Below, piece after piece: positions 34,370 to 42,289 of a DNA stretch of 64,000 nucleotides. The DNA is from Aureicoccus marinus (GTDB lineage: Bacteria > Bacteroidota > Bacteroidia > Flavobacteriales > Flavobacteriaceae). The stretch lies in NCBI RefSeq assembly GCF_002954325.1, contig NZ_MQVX01000001.1, positions 997,546 to 1,061,545 of the forward strand. Reading direction: 5' to 3'. A program made the position numbers and the translations under genes. The notes under the pieces are model-generated. The model saw nothing but the letters and a program-made list of their open reading frames with translations, was not told where the DNA came from and made no database searches. The number at the start of each line of letters is the position of its first letter. The first letter of the stretch is position 1.

Positions 34370-36889
34370 ATGAAAAGAATTATAGCACTCTTTTTGGCCC
34401 TGACGCCTCTTTTTGTAGCCGCTCAGGCCAAACCCTCACGTACCAGTGCAGAGCTCTACCACCGTCTGCAGAAGTTGAATTTTCTGGGTACCGCCATGTA
34501 CATTGCAGCCCACCCGGATGACGAAAACACCCGGTTAATCGCCTACCTGTCGAATAAGGCCAAAGCCCGCACCACTTACCTTTCGGTAACCCGCGGAGAT
34601 GGGGGGCAAAATCTTATTGGACCTGAACTAAGGGAGGCTCTCGGTGTTTTGAGAACACAGGAGCTACTTGGAGCCCGGCGTCAGGATGGCGGCCATCAGT
34701 GGTTTACACGGGCCAAAGATTTTGGCTATTCCAAGCATCCGGATGAGACCTTTAGTATTTGGGATAAAGAAGAGGTTTTAAAAGATGTTGTTCGGGCGAT
34801 ACGAAAATTTCAACCAGACGTGATCATCAACCGCTTCGATCATCGAACTCCCGGAAGCACCCATGGTCATCATACCGCTTCGGCCATGCTCAGCGTGGAG
34901 GCCTTCGATCTGGCAGGAGACCAAAGTAAATATGCTGATCAAATCGGTGAACTTCAGGCGTGGCAACCCAAAAGAGTATTCTTTAATACGGGTTGGTGGT
35001 TCTATGGAAGCCGAGAAAAGTTCGCTGAAGCCGACAAGTCTAACCTGGTCAAGATGGATATCGGGGTCTATTATCCTCTTCTGGGTAAATCCAACAACGA
35101 AATCGCTTCACAAGCCAGTAGCCAACACCTCTGTCAAGGATTTGGGCGATTGAACCAAAGAGGGAGCCAAGACGAATACGTAGAACTTCTTAAAGGCATG
35201 CCTTTGCAATCCAATACCGATATTTTCGACGGTATCGACACCTCCTGGTCCCGCCTACCTGGTGGAAAGGCCGTTGGTGAAATTCTTTATGCAGTCGAAA
35301 AAAACTACCAATTTGATCAACCCGAGAAGCACTTACCTCAATTGGCACAAGCTTTCAGTTTACTAAAAAAAATCACCGTTAAGAATCCTTCTCCACTGGC
35401 CCATAATAAGTTGGATGAATTACGTGAACTCATTCTAGAATTCGGCGGTTTGTATTTGGAAGCAGGAGCTTCACAAGCCTATGGACATGCCGGAGACGAG
35501 CTCACAATGCGTATGGAGTTGCTCAACCGTTCCGCTCAAAATGTACAGATAGAAAAGGCGACTCTTTTTTGGAAAGGAGGGCAGAAAAGTTTGGATCTCG
35601 AGTCTTTACAACTCCAAAACAACCAAAAGACAGAGAAGGAGATTACAGTGCAAATCCCAGCTGATCTGGCTTACAGCAGTCCTTATTGGCTGAATTACTC
35701 AGGAACCCTTGGAATGTACCAGGTGGACGATGTCACTCTTATCGGAAATCCAGAAACCCCTGCACCATTAAGTGTTCAATTGGATTTACAAATTGGCTCA
35801 CAGACCATTGATATCAACCTGCCTGTGGTCTATCGCTATGCCCGTCCAGATCGAGGCGAACTCTATGAGCCCTTCCATATACTACCAGAGATTTCTTTGC
35901 AGTTTGACCAGGATGTTCGAATTCTGAATGATTCGGAGAGTAAAAAGATTCAATTACAGGTTAAAGCCTTAAAAGCGGGTAGTAAAGGCCTCGTTCAAAT
36001 CGATGCTCCTTCCGGCTGGAAAATTACTCCTGCCTCTGCGGAATTTACTTTGGATAAAATTGGCGAAACCCTTGATTTAGAATTTACCCTTGATCCTCCA
36101 AAAAAAGCGAGCTCAGGAGTCCTCAGAGCAACAGCAAGCAGCGGCGGTAAAACCTTTGAACTGGGTACAAAAGCAATCGATTATAACCATATTCCCAAAC
36201 AGACCCTCACCCTGAAAAGTGAAATGAAGCTGGTGCGTTTAGACATTCAAACCAAAGGAGAGAAAATAGGTTACGTGATGGGTGCCGGTGATGGTGTACC
36301 CCAGGGTCTCGAACAATTGGGGTACCAAGTAGATTTACTGCCTGTAGAGAATTTATCGACTAAGAGTTTATCTTCTTACGATGCGGTGGTTATGGGTATT
36401 CGTGCTTACAATGTCCTAGAAGCATTGAAGTTTAAACAGACCGCTCTTTTAGACTATGTCAAAGAAGGAGGTACTCTGGTTATTCAATACAATACCGCCG
36501 GTCGCTGGAGGTCGCAATTCGAGAATATTGGTCCCTACCCCATGAAGCTTTCTCGCAATCGAGTAACGGATGAAACAGCCTCCGTGCAACTGCTGGATCC
36601 TAAGCACCCCGTGCTCAACAGCCCAAATAAAATTACCGAAGATGACTTCGAGAATTGGGTGCAAGAAAGAGGTCTTTACTTTCCCAGTGAATGGGATTCA
36701 GCCTATACCCCACTTTTGAGTATGTCGGATAAAGGAGAAGATGCCCAGGAGGGTTCACTTTTGGTTGCTGAGTATGGTAAGGGACACTATGTGTACACCG
36801 GACTGAGTTTCTTTAGAGAACTACCCGCCGGAGTACCGGGAGCCTTTAAGTTGTTTGCCAACTTAGTATCTTATGGAGCAGGACAATAG
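34370..36889 (+). CDS. Secreted PIG-L family deacetylase with C-terminal GATase-like domain
   Basis: An 839-residue exported protein: signal peptide (residues 1-18, cleaved near VAAQ), then a PIG-L/LmbE zinc deacetylase domain over about 35-290 (AAHPDDENTR supplies HPDD; TPGSTHGHHTASA supplies the distal His ligands), a beta-sandwich middle region and a C-terminal domain over about 620-835 resembling ThuA/class I amidotransferase-like folds (YDAVVMGIRAYN, KEGGTLVIQYNT). Family members remove N-acetyl groups from amino sugars or glycoconjugates. It is followed by a 45-residue membrane protein and an SSS symporter, suggesting periplasmic processing coupled to uptake. Confidence 0.9.
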   Translation: MKRIIALFLALTPLFVAAQAKPSRTSAELYHRLQKLNFLGTAMYIAAHPDDENTRLIAYLSNKAKARTTYLSVTRGDGGQNLIGPELREALGVLRTQELLGARRQDGGHQWFTRAKDFGYSKHPDETFSIWDKEEVLKDVVRAIRKFQPDVIINRFDHRTPGSTHGHHTASAMLSVEAFDLAGDQSKYADQIGELQAWQPKRVFFNTGWWFYGSREKFAEADKSNLVKMDIGVYYPLLGKSNNEIASQASSQHLCQGFGRLNQRGSQDEYVELLKGMPLQSNTDIFDGIDTSWSRLPGGKAVGEILYAVEKNYQFDQPEKHLPQLAQAFSLLKKITVKNPSPLAHNKLDELRELILEFGGLYLEAGASQAYGHAGDELTMRMELLNRSAQNVQIEKATLFWKGGQKSLDLESLQLQNNQKTEKEITVQIPADLAYSSPYWLNYSGTLGMYQVDDVTLIGNPETPAPLSVQLDLQIGSQTIDINLPVVYRYARPDRGELYEPFHILPEISLQFDQDVRILNDSESKKIQLQVKALKAGSKGLVQIDAPSGWKITPASAEFTLDKIGETLDLEFTLDPPKKASSGVLRATASSGGKTFELGTKAIDYNHIPKQTLTLKSEMKLVRLDIQTKGEKIGYVMGAGDGVPQGLEQLGYQVDLLPVENLSTKSLSSYDAVVMGIRAYNVLEALKFKQTALLDYVKEGGTLVIQYNTAGRWRSQFENIGPYPMKLSRNRVTDETASVQLLDPKHPVLNSPNKITEDDFENWVQERGLYFPSEWDSAYTPLLSMSDKGEDAQEGSLLVAEYGKGHYVYTGLSFFRELPAGVPGAFKLFANLVSYGAGQ

Positions 36890-36901
36890 ATTCACAGGGG
36901 C

Positions 36902-37039
36902 ATGCAGGAAGCAGAACAAGACATAAAACAAAAGGACGTACCCATTAAGTTCAAGTGGAAACCGATCTATTTCTGGGTACTGCTGGCCAATACGGCCTAC
37001 ATTCTTATTTTCTATCTCATCATGACTTCAAATAGATAG
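36902..37039 (+). CDS. 45-residue single-pass membrane protein paired with the symporter
   Basis: A short frame with ATG at 36902 and TAG at 37037-37039: acidic and lysine-rich N-terminus (MQEAEQDIKQKDVPIKFKWK), then one hydrophobic helix (residues 22-40) and a short polar tail. It begins 12 bases after the PIG-L stop and ends one base before the symporter ATG, the tight packing of a real gene. Small helper subunits occur with other sodium:solute symporters (DUF4212 and YhdT types). A matching role here is inferred from position and topology only. Confidence 0.75.
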   Translation: MQEAEQDIKQKDVPIKFKWKPIYFWVLLANTAYILIFYLIMTSNR

Positions 37040-37040
37040 C

Positions 37041-38747
37041 ATGGAGAAGCTGGATTGGATCATTTTAGCCCTTACCCTAGGAACTATTGTCGCTTACGGC
37101 TGGTGGAAGACCAAAAGTAGTCGAGAGTCTGTAGAAGACTATGTTCGCGGAAGAAAGGATACCCCTTGGTGGGCCATTGGACTTTCGGTCATGGCGACTC
37201 AGGCTAGTGCCATTACCTTTTTATCGACCCCAGGACAGGCCTACCACGATGGATGGAGTTCGTACAATTTTATTTCGGGGTACCCTTGGCCATGGTGGTC
37301 ATCTGTTTGGTATTTATTCCGATTTACCACCGAAAAAAGTGTATACGGCCTACGAATTACTCGAACAACGTTCGATAGCAAAACGAGAACGCTGACCGCT
37401 ATCCTCTTTTTGATCCAACGGGGTATGGCGGCTGGGATTACCATCTTTGCCCCGGCGATCATCCTTTCGGTTGTTCTTGGATGGTCACTGACTTATCTCA
37501 ATATCGGTATCGGTACCTTGGTGATCCTCTACACCGTCAGTGGGGGAACTCAGGCCGTAAGCGTTACCCAAAAACAACAAATGTTCGTGATTATGGTGGG
37601 GATGTTTTTTGCTTTCTTCTATGTCCTGGGAGCGCTGCCAGAAGAAATAACTTTCGGAAAAGCTTTAAAAATCGCTGGTTCCAGCGATAAACTAAATATT
37701 CTAGATTTTAGTTTAGACCTCAATAACCGGTACACCCTGCTGAGCGGGCTAACAGGTGGGTTTTTCCTGGCACTCTCTTATTTCGGTACTGACCAAAGTC
37801 AGGTGCAACGCTACCTTACCGGTCGTTCTGTCGCCGAGAGTCAGTGGGGATTGATCTTTAATGGCTTGCTCAAAATTCCCATGCAGTTCTTTATTCTGCT
37901 CGTCGGGGTAATGGTCTTTGTCTTTTACCAATTCAATGACTCCCCTCTCCACTTCAATCCGGAGGCTGAAGAAACTGTTCAAGAATCCCATCTCTCCGAG
38001 CAGTATAAGATGCTTCAGGAGAATCACCGCCAATTACTGAATAAAAAAGCGCATGCTCATACAGAGTTTGCAGCCGCTCTGGATTTTAATGACCTAACTC
38101 TTTTGGAGTCTTCAGAAACTAAAATGAAGACTTTGCAGGCAGAGGAATTGCGAAACAGAGAAGCGGCCAGAACCTTGATTAAGGAAGTTGACCCACAAGA
38201 GGAAACCAATGACAAGGATTTTGTCTTCATTCATTTTATTCTGAATAACCTGCCCTCTGGGTTAATTGGATTGCTACTCGCCGTTATTCTCTCGGCGGCC
38301 ATGTCGTCTACGTCCTCAGAACTCAACGCTTTGGGAACAACGACAACGGTTGACCTCTTTTTAAGACACAACAAAAAAGAACTCACCCAAAAACAGAGTG
38401 TTCGATACACTCAACTGTTTACCTTGGCTTGGGGCGTTGTGGCAATCCTAATTGCCTCCATAGCCAACCTATTCGAAAACCTGATTCAATTGGTTAACAT
38501 CATTGGTTCCATATTCTACGGGAATGTTCTCGGAATCTTTTTGATCGCCTTCTTTATCAAGTTTATCCGGGGGAATGCTGTATTCCTTGCAGCGATTGGT
38601 ACCCAGATCATCGTTCTGCTGATCTTTTTCAACACCTCCATCTCTTACTTGCTACTGAACTTTATTGGATGTGCTCTGGTTATTTTCATCGCGCTATTGC
38701 TGGAATCTTTTGAGCGCATTCAGCCCAAATCAAATTTGGAAGAATAA
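37041..38747 (+). CDS. Sodium:solute symporter (SSS family)
   Basis: A 568-residue transporter with 13 or so membrane segments. MATQASAITFLSTPGQAY matches the SSS core helix 1, YFGTDQSQVQRYLTGRS is the family signature in the middle, and LSAAMSSTSSELNALGTTTT holds the Na2-site serines. A hydrophilic, Glu-rich insertion of about 80 residues (roughly 310-390) separates two segments. Substrate is unknown; sugars or amino-sugar products of the secreted PIG-L enzyme are plausible. It ends at a strong bidirectional terminator. Confidence 0.93.
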   Translation: MEKLDWIILALTLGTIVAYGWWKTKSSRESVEDYVRGRKDTPWWAIGLSVMATQASAITFLSTPGQAYHDGWSSYNFISGYPWPWWSSVWYLFRFTTEKSVYGLRITRTTFDSKTRTLTAILFLIQRGMAAGITIFAPAIILSVVLGWSLTYLNIGIGTLVILYTVSGGTQAVSVTQKQQMFVIMVGMFFAFFYVLGALPEEITFGKALKIAGSSDKLNILDFSLDLNNRYTLLSGLTGGFFLALSYFGTDQSQVQRYLTGRSVAESQWGLIFNGLLKIPMQFFILLVGVMVFVFYQFNDSPLHFNPEAEETVQESHLSEQYKMLQENHRQLLNKKAHAHTEFAAALDFNDLTLLESSETKMKTLQAEELRNREAARTLIKEVDPQEETNDKDFVFIHFILNNLPSGLIGLLLAVILSAAMSSTSSELNALGTTTTVDLFLRHNKKELTQKQSVRYTQLFTLAWGVVAILIASIANLFENLIQLVNIIGSIFYGNVLGIFLIAFFIKFIRGNAVFLAAIGTQIIVLLIFFNTSISYLLLNFIGCALVIFIALLLESFERIQPKSNLEE

Positions 38748-38776
38748 AAAAAGCCCGGCCAAGTACCGGGCTTTCT
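38748..38776. terminator. Bidirectional terminator
   Basis: AGCCCGG-CCAAGTA-CCGGGCT forms a perfect stem flanked by A and T runs, between the convergent symporter and DUF2911 genes. Confidence 0.88.
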
Positions 38777-38792
38777 AAACTATTGGGAAGTC

Positions 38793-39641
38793 TTACTTCG
38801 CCCCCCATTCTTTTAATGAATCTTCGTTCATTTTAACGTAGTCCGCATTACCAGCTTCTTTCGCTTTCGCCAAAGAATTCTTCGCCGCTTTAATAGCTCC
38901 TTTCTTGTTGCCCATTTTCGCGTAAATCAAAGATTGCAAACGGGACATCCAAAAGGCTTCTTCACGCAGGTCAACAGCTTTGTCTACCCACATCTTGGCC
39001 TTTTCCATATCAAGACCTTCTTGGTAGTAGTAGGAGGCCGCAGAGAAGTAGTCGTTAGCTGATGGACCGGCCATAACACCTTCGATACTCTTTTGCGCTT
39101 TTTCTGCAGTTGGCACACCAAAAGGAACACCCACATAGACATCTGCCCACATAATTCCAATGTGAGCTCCGTTGTTTGTCAACTCATCCAACATAATAGA
39201 AAAGGTTTCTACTTTAATCGGATCAGGCATTTTAGTTGCAGGAACATTAATCATCGCAGCAACCTTGCTGTCATCCCACTTACGAGGAGTTCCCCAGTTA
39301 TTGGCATCGGCATAAAAAATGATATCCCAAGTCTTTTCACCTGGCTTAGAGTAAAGCGCGTATGTACCTGCTTTTAAGGTTTGATCACCAACAGTCACTG
39401 CATCACCGAAAGTAACTTTGGTATTGGCATTGGCTCCGGTTCTCCAGACCTTTCCATAAGGAACAAGGTTCCCGAAGATTTCTCTTCCGCGAGCGGATGG
39501 ACGAGAATACTCAATGGTCACTTCTGTTAATCCAACCATGGTCGTGATCTTTTCACTCGGGCTGGGTTGTGGGGTTTGCATCTGTGCAAACGATAGGCCG
39601 CTAGTTAGTACAGCTGCGACCAGTAGGGCAAGTTTCTTCAT
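38793..39641 (-). CDS. Secreted DUF2911 protein with C-terminal helical repeats
   Basis: A 282-residue exported protein (signal peptide 1-19, cleaved near SFAQ). Residues 25-180 match DUF2911: TTMVGLTEVTIEYSRPSARG, YGKVWRTGANANTKVTF, LKAGTYALYSKPGEKTWDII. Residues 190-275 are TPR-like helices. Function is unknown; the family is abundant in Bacteroidota. A perfect -7 box lies 32 bases upstream. Confidence 0.88.
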   Translation of the reverse strand: MKKLALLVAAVLTSGLSFAQMQTPQPSPSEKITTMVGLTEVTIEYSRPSARGREIFGNLVPYGKVWRTGANANTKVTFGDAVTVGDQTLKAGTYALYSKPGEKTWDIIFYADANNWGTPRKWDDSKVAAMINVPATKMPDPIKVETFSIMLDELTNNGAHIGIMWADVYVGVPFGVPTAEKAQKSIEGVMAGPSANDYFSAASYYYQEGLDMEKAKMWVDKAVDLREEAFWMSRLQSLIYAKMGNKKGAIKAAKNSLAKAKEAGNADYVKMNEDSLKEWGAK

Positions 39642-39672
39642 ATCTCTATAAAATTTAAGAGGATTAGCGCAT

Positions 39673-39680
39673 CAAAGCTA
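39673..39680 (-). promoter_or_regulatory. -7 box (TAGCTTTG) of the DUF2911 gene
   Basis: A perfect TAnnTTTG match on the minus strand, 32 bases before the ATG at 39641. The -33 region is weak. Confidence 0.5.
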
Positions 39681-39714
39681 CTCAACTCCCTTGCGGCGAA
39701 TTGTTAAGAATTGC

Positions 39715-40911
39715 TTAAAACCGGCTTGGGCGAAGAAAAGCTTTGGTCAGTTGACCATCGCTTAGGACAAAACTAAGGTAGTAGACCGCCGGAGGAAGGG
39801 CAGATAAATCAATAGGGCCATTACCCAAGCGTTCCAAAGGTGTGAACTTGATTTCACGCCCATTGGTGTCATAGAGACTTAATCCCAAAATAGGTCGTTG
39901 GGTTTCTAAACGGTAGTACAAAAACGGATCCCCGTTGGCACGAAAAAGAATCAAATCGCCCTCCTCCAATTGGGATTCTCCGGGGTTTTCTCCTTCCTCC
40001 TCTTCTTCTTCCTCCTCCTCTTCCTCTTCTAGAAAGTCCGATTCGAATCGAAACAGACGCGATAAAGACTCTATGGGAGGGCTTGTGTTGTTGAATAGTT
40101 CCGAAGTCATATACAAGGATCCCGTATCATCTATGGACAAGGCCTCAATTTGAGCCAGTCCAGTGTCCAGGCTAAACTTCTGTTCATTACCCGAGAAAAA
40201 CTCCCCTACACTTACCTCTTCCACCAAGGCGACGAACGGCAATAAAATGGAGGAATAACCACAAATCCAGAGTCGATCCGTGAAGGGGTCATATTGGGCG
40301 CCCGTGACCAGGCCATTAACAAGGTAGCTCCCTACTGAAACCGCAATATGCTGCCCAGGAGTCTTGGGTATCTGGTAAGCCGTGGTTCCTAGTCGTCCTC
40401 TTTCTTTGGTTAAAACAAAAAGGGAATTACCGATAGAAACAAGGGCTTCCGCATCAAAATTAGTGTCCGGGCTCGGCGTAAAATCGGTTTGATCTTCGTA
40501 TGCAAACTCAATGACCTCTGCCGTTGCCGTATTAGCGTTTAATTCAGCGAGAGGTACTCTGTAAATTCGCAGGTTTTGCCGGCTTCCCTGGTTATTTCCG
40601 AAATCCCCGATATACAAATAGGTATCATCCACAGCGATATCTTCCCAGTCCGTATGTGTTACCCCTTCAATAATGACCGTTCTGGGGTTTTCGGTATCGG
40701 TTCGCTCGACGATATAGACCTGTGGCATATCTCCACTATCGTTGTGGGTAATCCACTGCTGACCAAAGGGAGCCAATCCAGAGGATTCCCTCAAGGAGAA
40801 TGGAAGGGTGTCCAATACACTTACTTGAATTTGCGCCGCAGCTAGCCCACTCCAAAAGAAGACAAGGGAATAAAAGATCTGCTTATTCAAATGGAATCTA
40901 ATCTTAATCAT
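39715..40911 (-). CDS. Secreted beta-propeller protein with poly-Glu linker and type IX-like C-terminal domain
   Basis: A 398-residue exported protein. A signal peptide ends near AAAQ, followed by a propeller-like domain (THNDSGDMPQVYIV, WEDIAVDDTYLYIGDFGNN, FDAEALVSIGNSLFVLTKE) resembling SdiA-regulated or esterase-like phytase propellers. A run of twelve Glu (about residues 293-305) leads to a C-terminal domain of about 75 residues with LGLSLYDTNGREIKF and IDLSALPPAVYYLSF, the pattern of type IX secretion sorting tails. It should be exported and attached to the cell surface or released. Substrate unknown. Confidence 0.78.
   Translation of the reverse strand: MIKIRFHLNKQIFYSLVFFWSGLAAAQIQVSVLDTLPFSLRESSGLAPFGQQWITHNDSGDMPQVYIVERTDTENPRTVIIEGVTHTDWEDIAVDDTYLYIGDFGNNQGSRQNLRIYRVPLAELNANTATAEVIEFAYEDQTDFTPSPDTNFDAEALVSIGNSLFVLTKERGRLGTTAYQIPKTPGQHIAVSVGSYLVNGLVTGAQYDPFTDRLWICGYSSILLPFVALVEEVSVGEFFSGNEQKFSLDTGLAQIEALSIDDTGSLYMTSELFNNTSPPIESLSRLFRFESDFLEEEEEEEEEEEEGENPGESQLEEGDLILFRANGDPFLYYRLETQRPILGLSLYDTNGREIKFTPLERLGNGPIDLSALPPAVYYLSFVLSDGQLTKAFLRPSRF
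39994..40031. repeat. GAA/GAG microsatellite coding for twelve Glu
   Basis: Twelve consecutive GAA or GAG codons on the minus strand form an imperfect trinucleotide repeat inside the propeller gene. Length changes by whole codons would only alter the linker; changes by other amounts would remove the sorting domain. Confidence 0.85.
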
Positions 40912-41019
40912 TGGCCGAGTGCAAAATCATCTCAAAATAAAGCAAATCAAAGCAATACGGAAGTCTTTTGGGTCTGAATGCACCAAGAGTTCGTTCAAGT
41001 GCAAAACAACAAATACTTC

Positions 41020-41032
41020 TTTTTGTTTAGCT
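41020..41032. promoter_or_regulatory. Motif TTTTTGTTTAGCT upstream of the photolyase operon
   Basis: This 13-base motif lies 31 bases upstream of the operon's -7 box. It recurs with a single difference (TTTTTGTTTAACT) on the opposite strand at 46183-46195 in the BLUF promoter. A shared regulator of both light-linked transcripts is inferred. Confidence 0.4.
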
Positions 41033-41062
41033 TTTTTAACTTTTTATCGAACATTCTAGTTC

Positions 41063-41070
41063 TATCTTTG
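41063..41070 (+). promoter_or_regulatory. -7 box (TATCTTTG) of the SRPBCC-SDR-photolyase operon
   Basis: A perfect TAnnTTTG match 15 bases before the GTG start at 41085. The expected -33 TTG is not present at normal spacing, which is common for promoters that need an activator or are recognised by alternative sigma factors. Confidence 0.6.
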
Positions 41071-41084
41071 TAAAAAAGGAAGTT

Positions 41085-41594
41085 GTGACCATTTACCATA
41101 TCGAAAGCCGTTTGTATTTGCCGATTTCGGTTCATGAAGCCTGGGACTTCCTATCGAGTCCGGCAAACCTTCTTAAAATTACCCCCTCCAAAGTAAAGTT
41201 CAGCATGCTTCAGCCAAAAGAAGAGGGTTTTTATGAAGGCCAGGTTTTTGTTTATCAGCTTTCTCCTTTACCTGGTTTTACTACCCGATGGGTCAGTGAA
41301 ATCAGCACCATAAAACCGAAAGAATACTTTATTGACATTCAATTGGCCGGCCCTTATAAACTTTGGCATCATCAACATCAAATCCATCCGGTAGATGAAG
41401 GTGTGGAAATCAGAGACCTTGTACATTATGCCTTGCCAATGGGCTTATTAGGTAAGCTAGCACAAAGTCTTTTTATCAAGAAGCAACTCTTAGAAACCTT
41501 CCGCTACAGAGAAGATAAACTGAAAGGCTTTTTTGGATCCCTTGCAGGACATAAAAGTCATTTAACTATACAACCCTTAAAAACAAATGGCTAA
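41085..41594 (+). CDS. SRPBCC (START-like) ligand-binding protein
   Basis: A 169-residue protein of the SRPBCC superfamily: IESRLYLPISVHEAWDFLSS, NLLKITPSKVKF, RWVSEISTIKPKEYFIDIQ, and a C-terminal helix carrying LGKLAQSLFIKKQLLETFRYR. Members form a hydrophobic cavity that binds lipids, pigments or polyketides. It starts with GTG behind AAAAAAGGAAG. It overlaps the SDR gene by eight bases and lies in a three-gene photolyase operon, an arrangement seen in light-induced clusters of many bacteria. The ligand is unknown. Confidence 0.85.
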   Translation: MTIYHIESRLYLPISVHEAWDFLSSPANLLKITPSKVKFSMLQPKEEGFYEGQVFVYQLSPLPGFTTRWVSEISTIKPKEYFIDIQLAGPYKLWHHQHQIHPVDEGVEIRDLVHYALPMGLLGKLAQSLFIKKQLLETFRYREDKLKGFFGSLAGHKSHLTIQPLKTNG

Positions 41595-42276
41595 GAAACA
41601 TCTCATTATTGGCGGTTCCTACGGAATTGGAGCAGCACTAGTTGAACTCCTTCCCAAAGAAGACGACATTTTCATCGCTTCCCGAACAAATGAGTCGCAC
41701 ACGGCAGATAATATTACACACCTCCCTTTTGATGTATTGACAGACGATGTCGCTTTTCTTGCATTACCGGCAGAAATGGACAGCTTGGTATACTGTCCTG
41801 GCTCAATCAATCTAAAGCCATTTAAAATGTTATCAGTAGATCAATTTAAGGAAGAAATGGAACTGAACTTTTTCGGGCTCGTTCGGACGGTAAAAGGAGT
41901 TATTGACCGGATGAAGCAGGGGTCCAGTATGGTCTTCTATTCTACTGTAGCCGTCCAGACCGGAATGCCCTTTCACAGCAGCATTGCTTCCTCTAAGGGA
42001 GCCATTGAAGGATTTGTTCGTTCCATGGCCGCCGAATACGCTCCCAAAATCCGGGTCAATGCAATCGCCCCTTCTCTGGTCGACACTCCCTTGGCTGCAC
42101 GACTTTTGAATAATGACAAAAAAAGAGAGATGATGGCTGAACGACACCCTTTGAAAAGAGTTGGTGAAGCCAACGACATTGCACAAATGACAGCCTTCTT
42201 GCTCAATGATAACAGCAGTTGGATTACCGGGCAAGTTTTTGGTGTTGATGGAGGAAAATCAAGCTTAAGCGTTTAA
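41587..42276 (+). CDS. Short-chain dehydrogenase/reductase
   Basis: A 229-residue classical-type SDR. The cofactor motif is IIGGSYGIGAAL, followed by YCPGSIN (NAG-like), FYSTVAVQTGMPFHSSIASSKGA and an end pattern AFLLNDNSSWITGQVFGVDGG. In the active-site region Ser is followed by HSSIASSKGA, where the catalytic Tyr normally found in YxxxK is a Ser, so SxxxK replaces YxxxK and activity may be altered. It lies between the SRPBCC and photolyase genes with an eight-base overlap and a 13-base gap. Confidence 0.87.
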   Translation: MAKKHLIIGGSYGIGAALVELLPKEDDIFIASRTNESHTADNITHLPFDVLTDDVAFLALPAEMDSLVYCPGSINLKPFKMLSVDQFKEEMELNFFGLVRTVKGVIDRMKQGSSMVFYSTVAVQTGMPFHSSIASSKGAIEGFVRSMAAEYAPKIRVNAIAPSLVDTPLAARLLNNDKKREMMAERHPLKRVGEANDIAQMTAFLLNDNSSWITGQVFGVDGGKSSLSV

Positions 42277-42289
42277 GAACAAATCATAC

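Noticed and set aside
34370..38747. Polysaccharide utilisation locus around the PIG-L deacetylase and symporter
   Set aside because: No SusC/SusD pair, glycoside hydrolase or hybrid regulator nearby.
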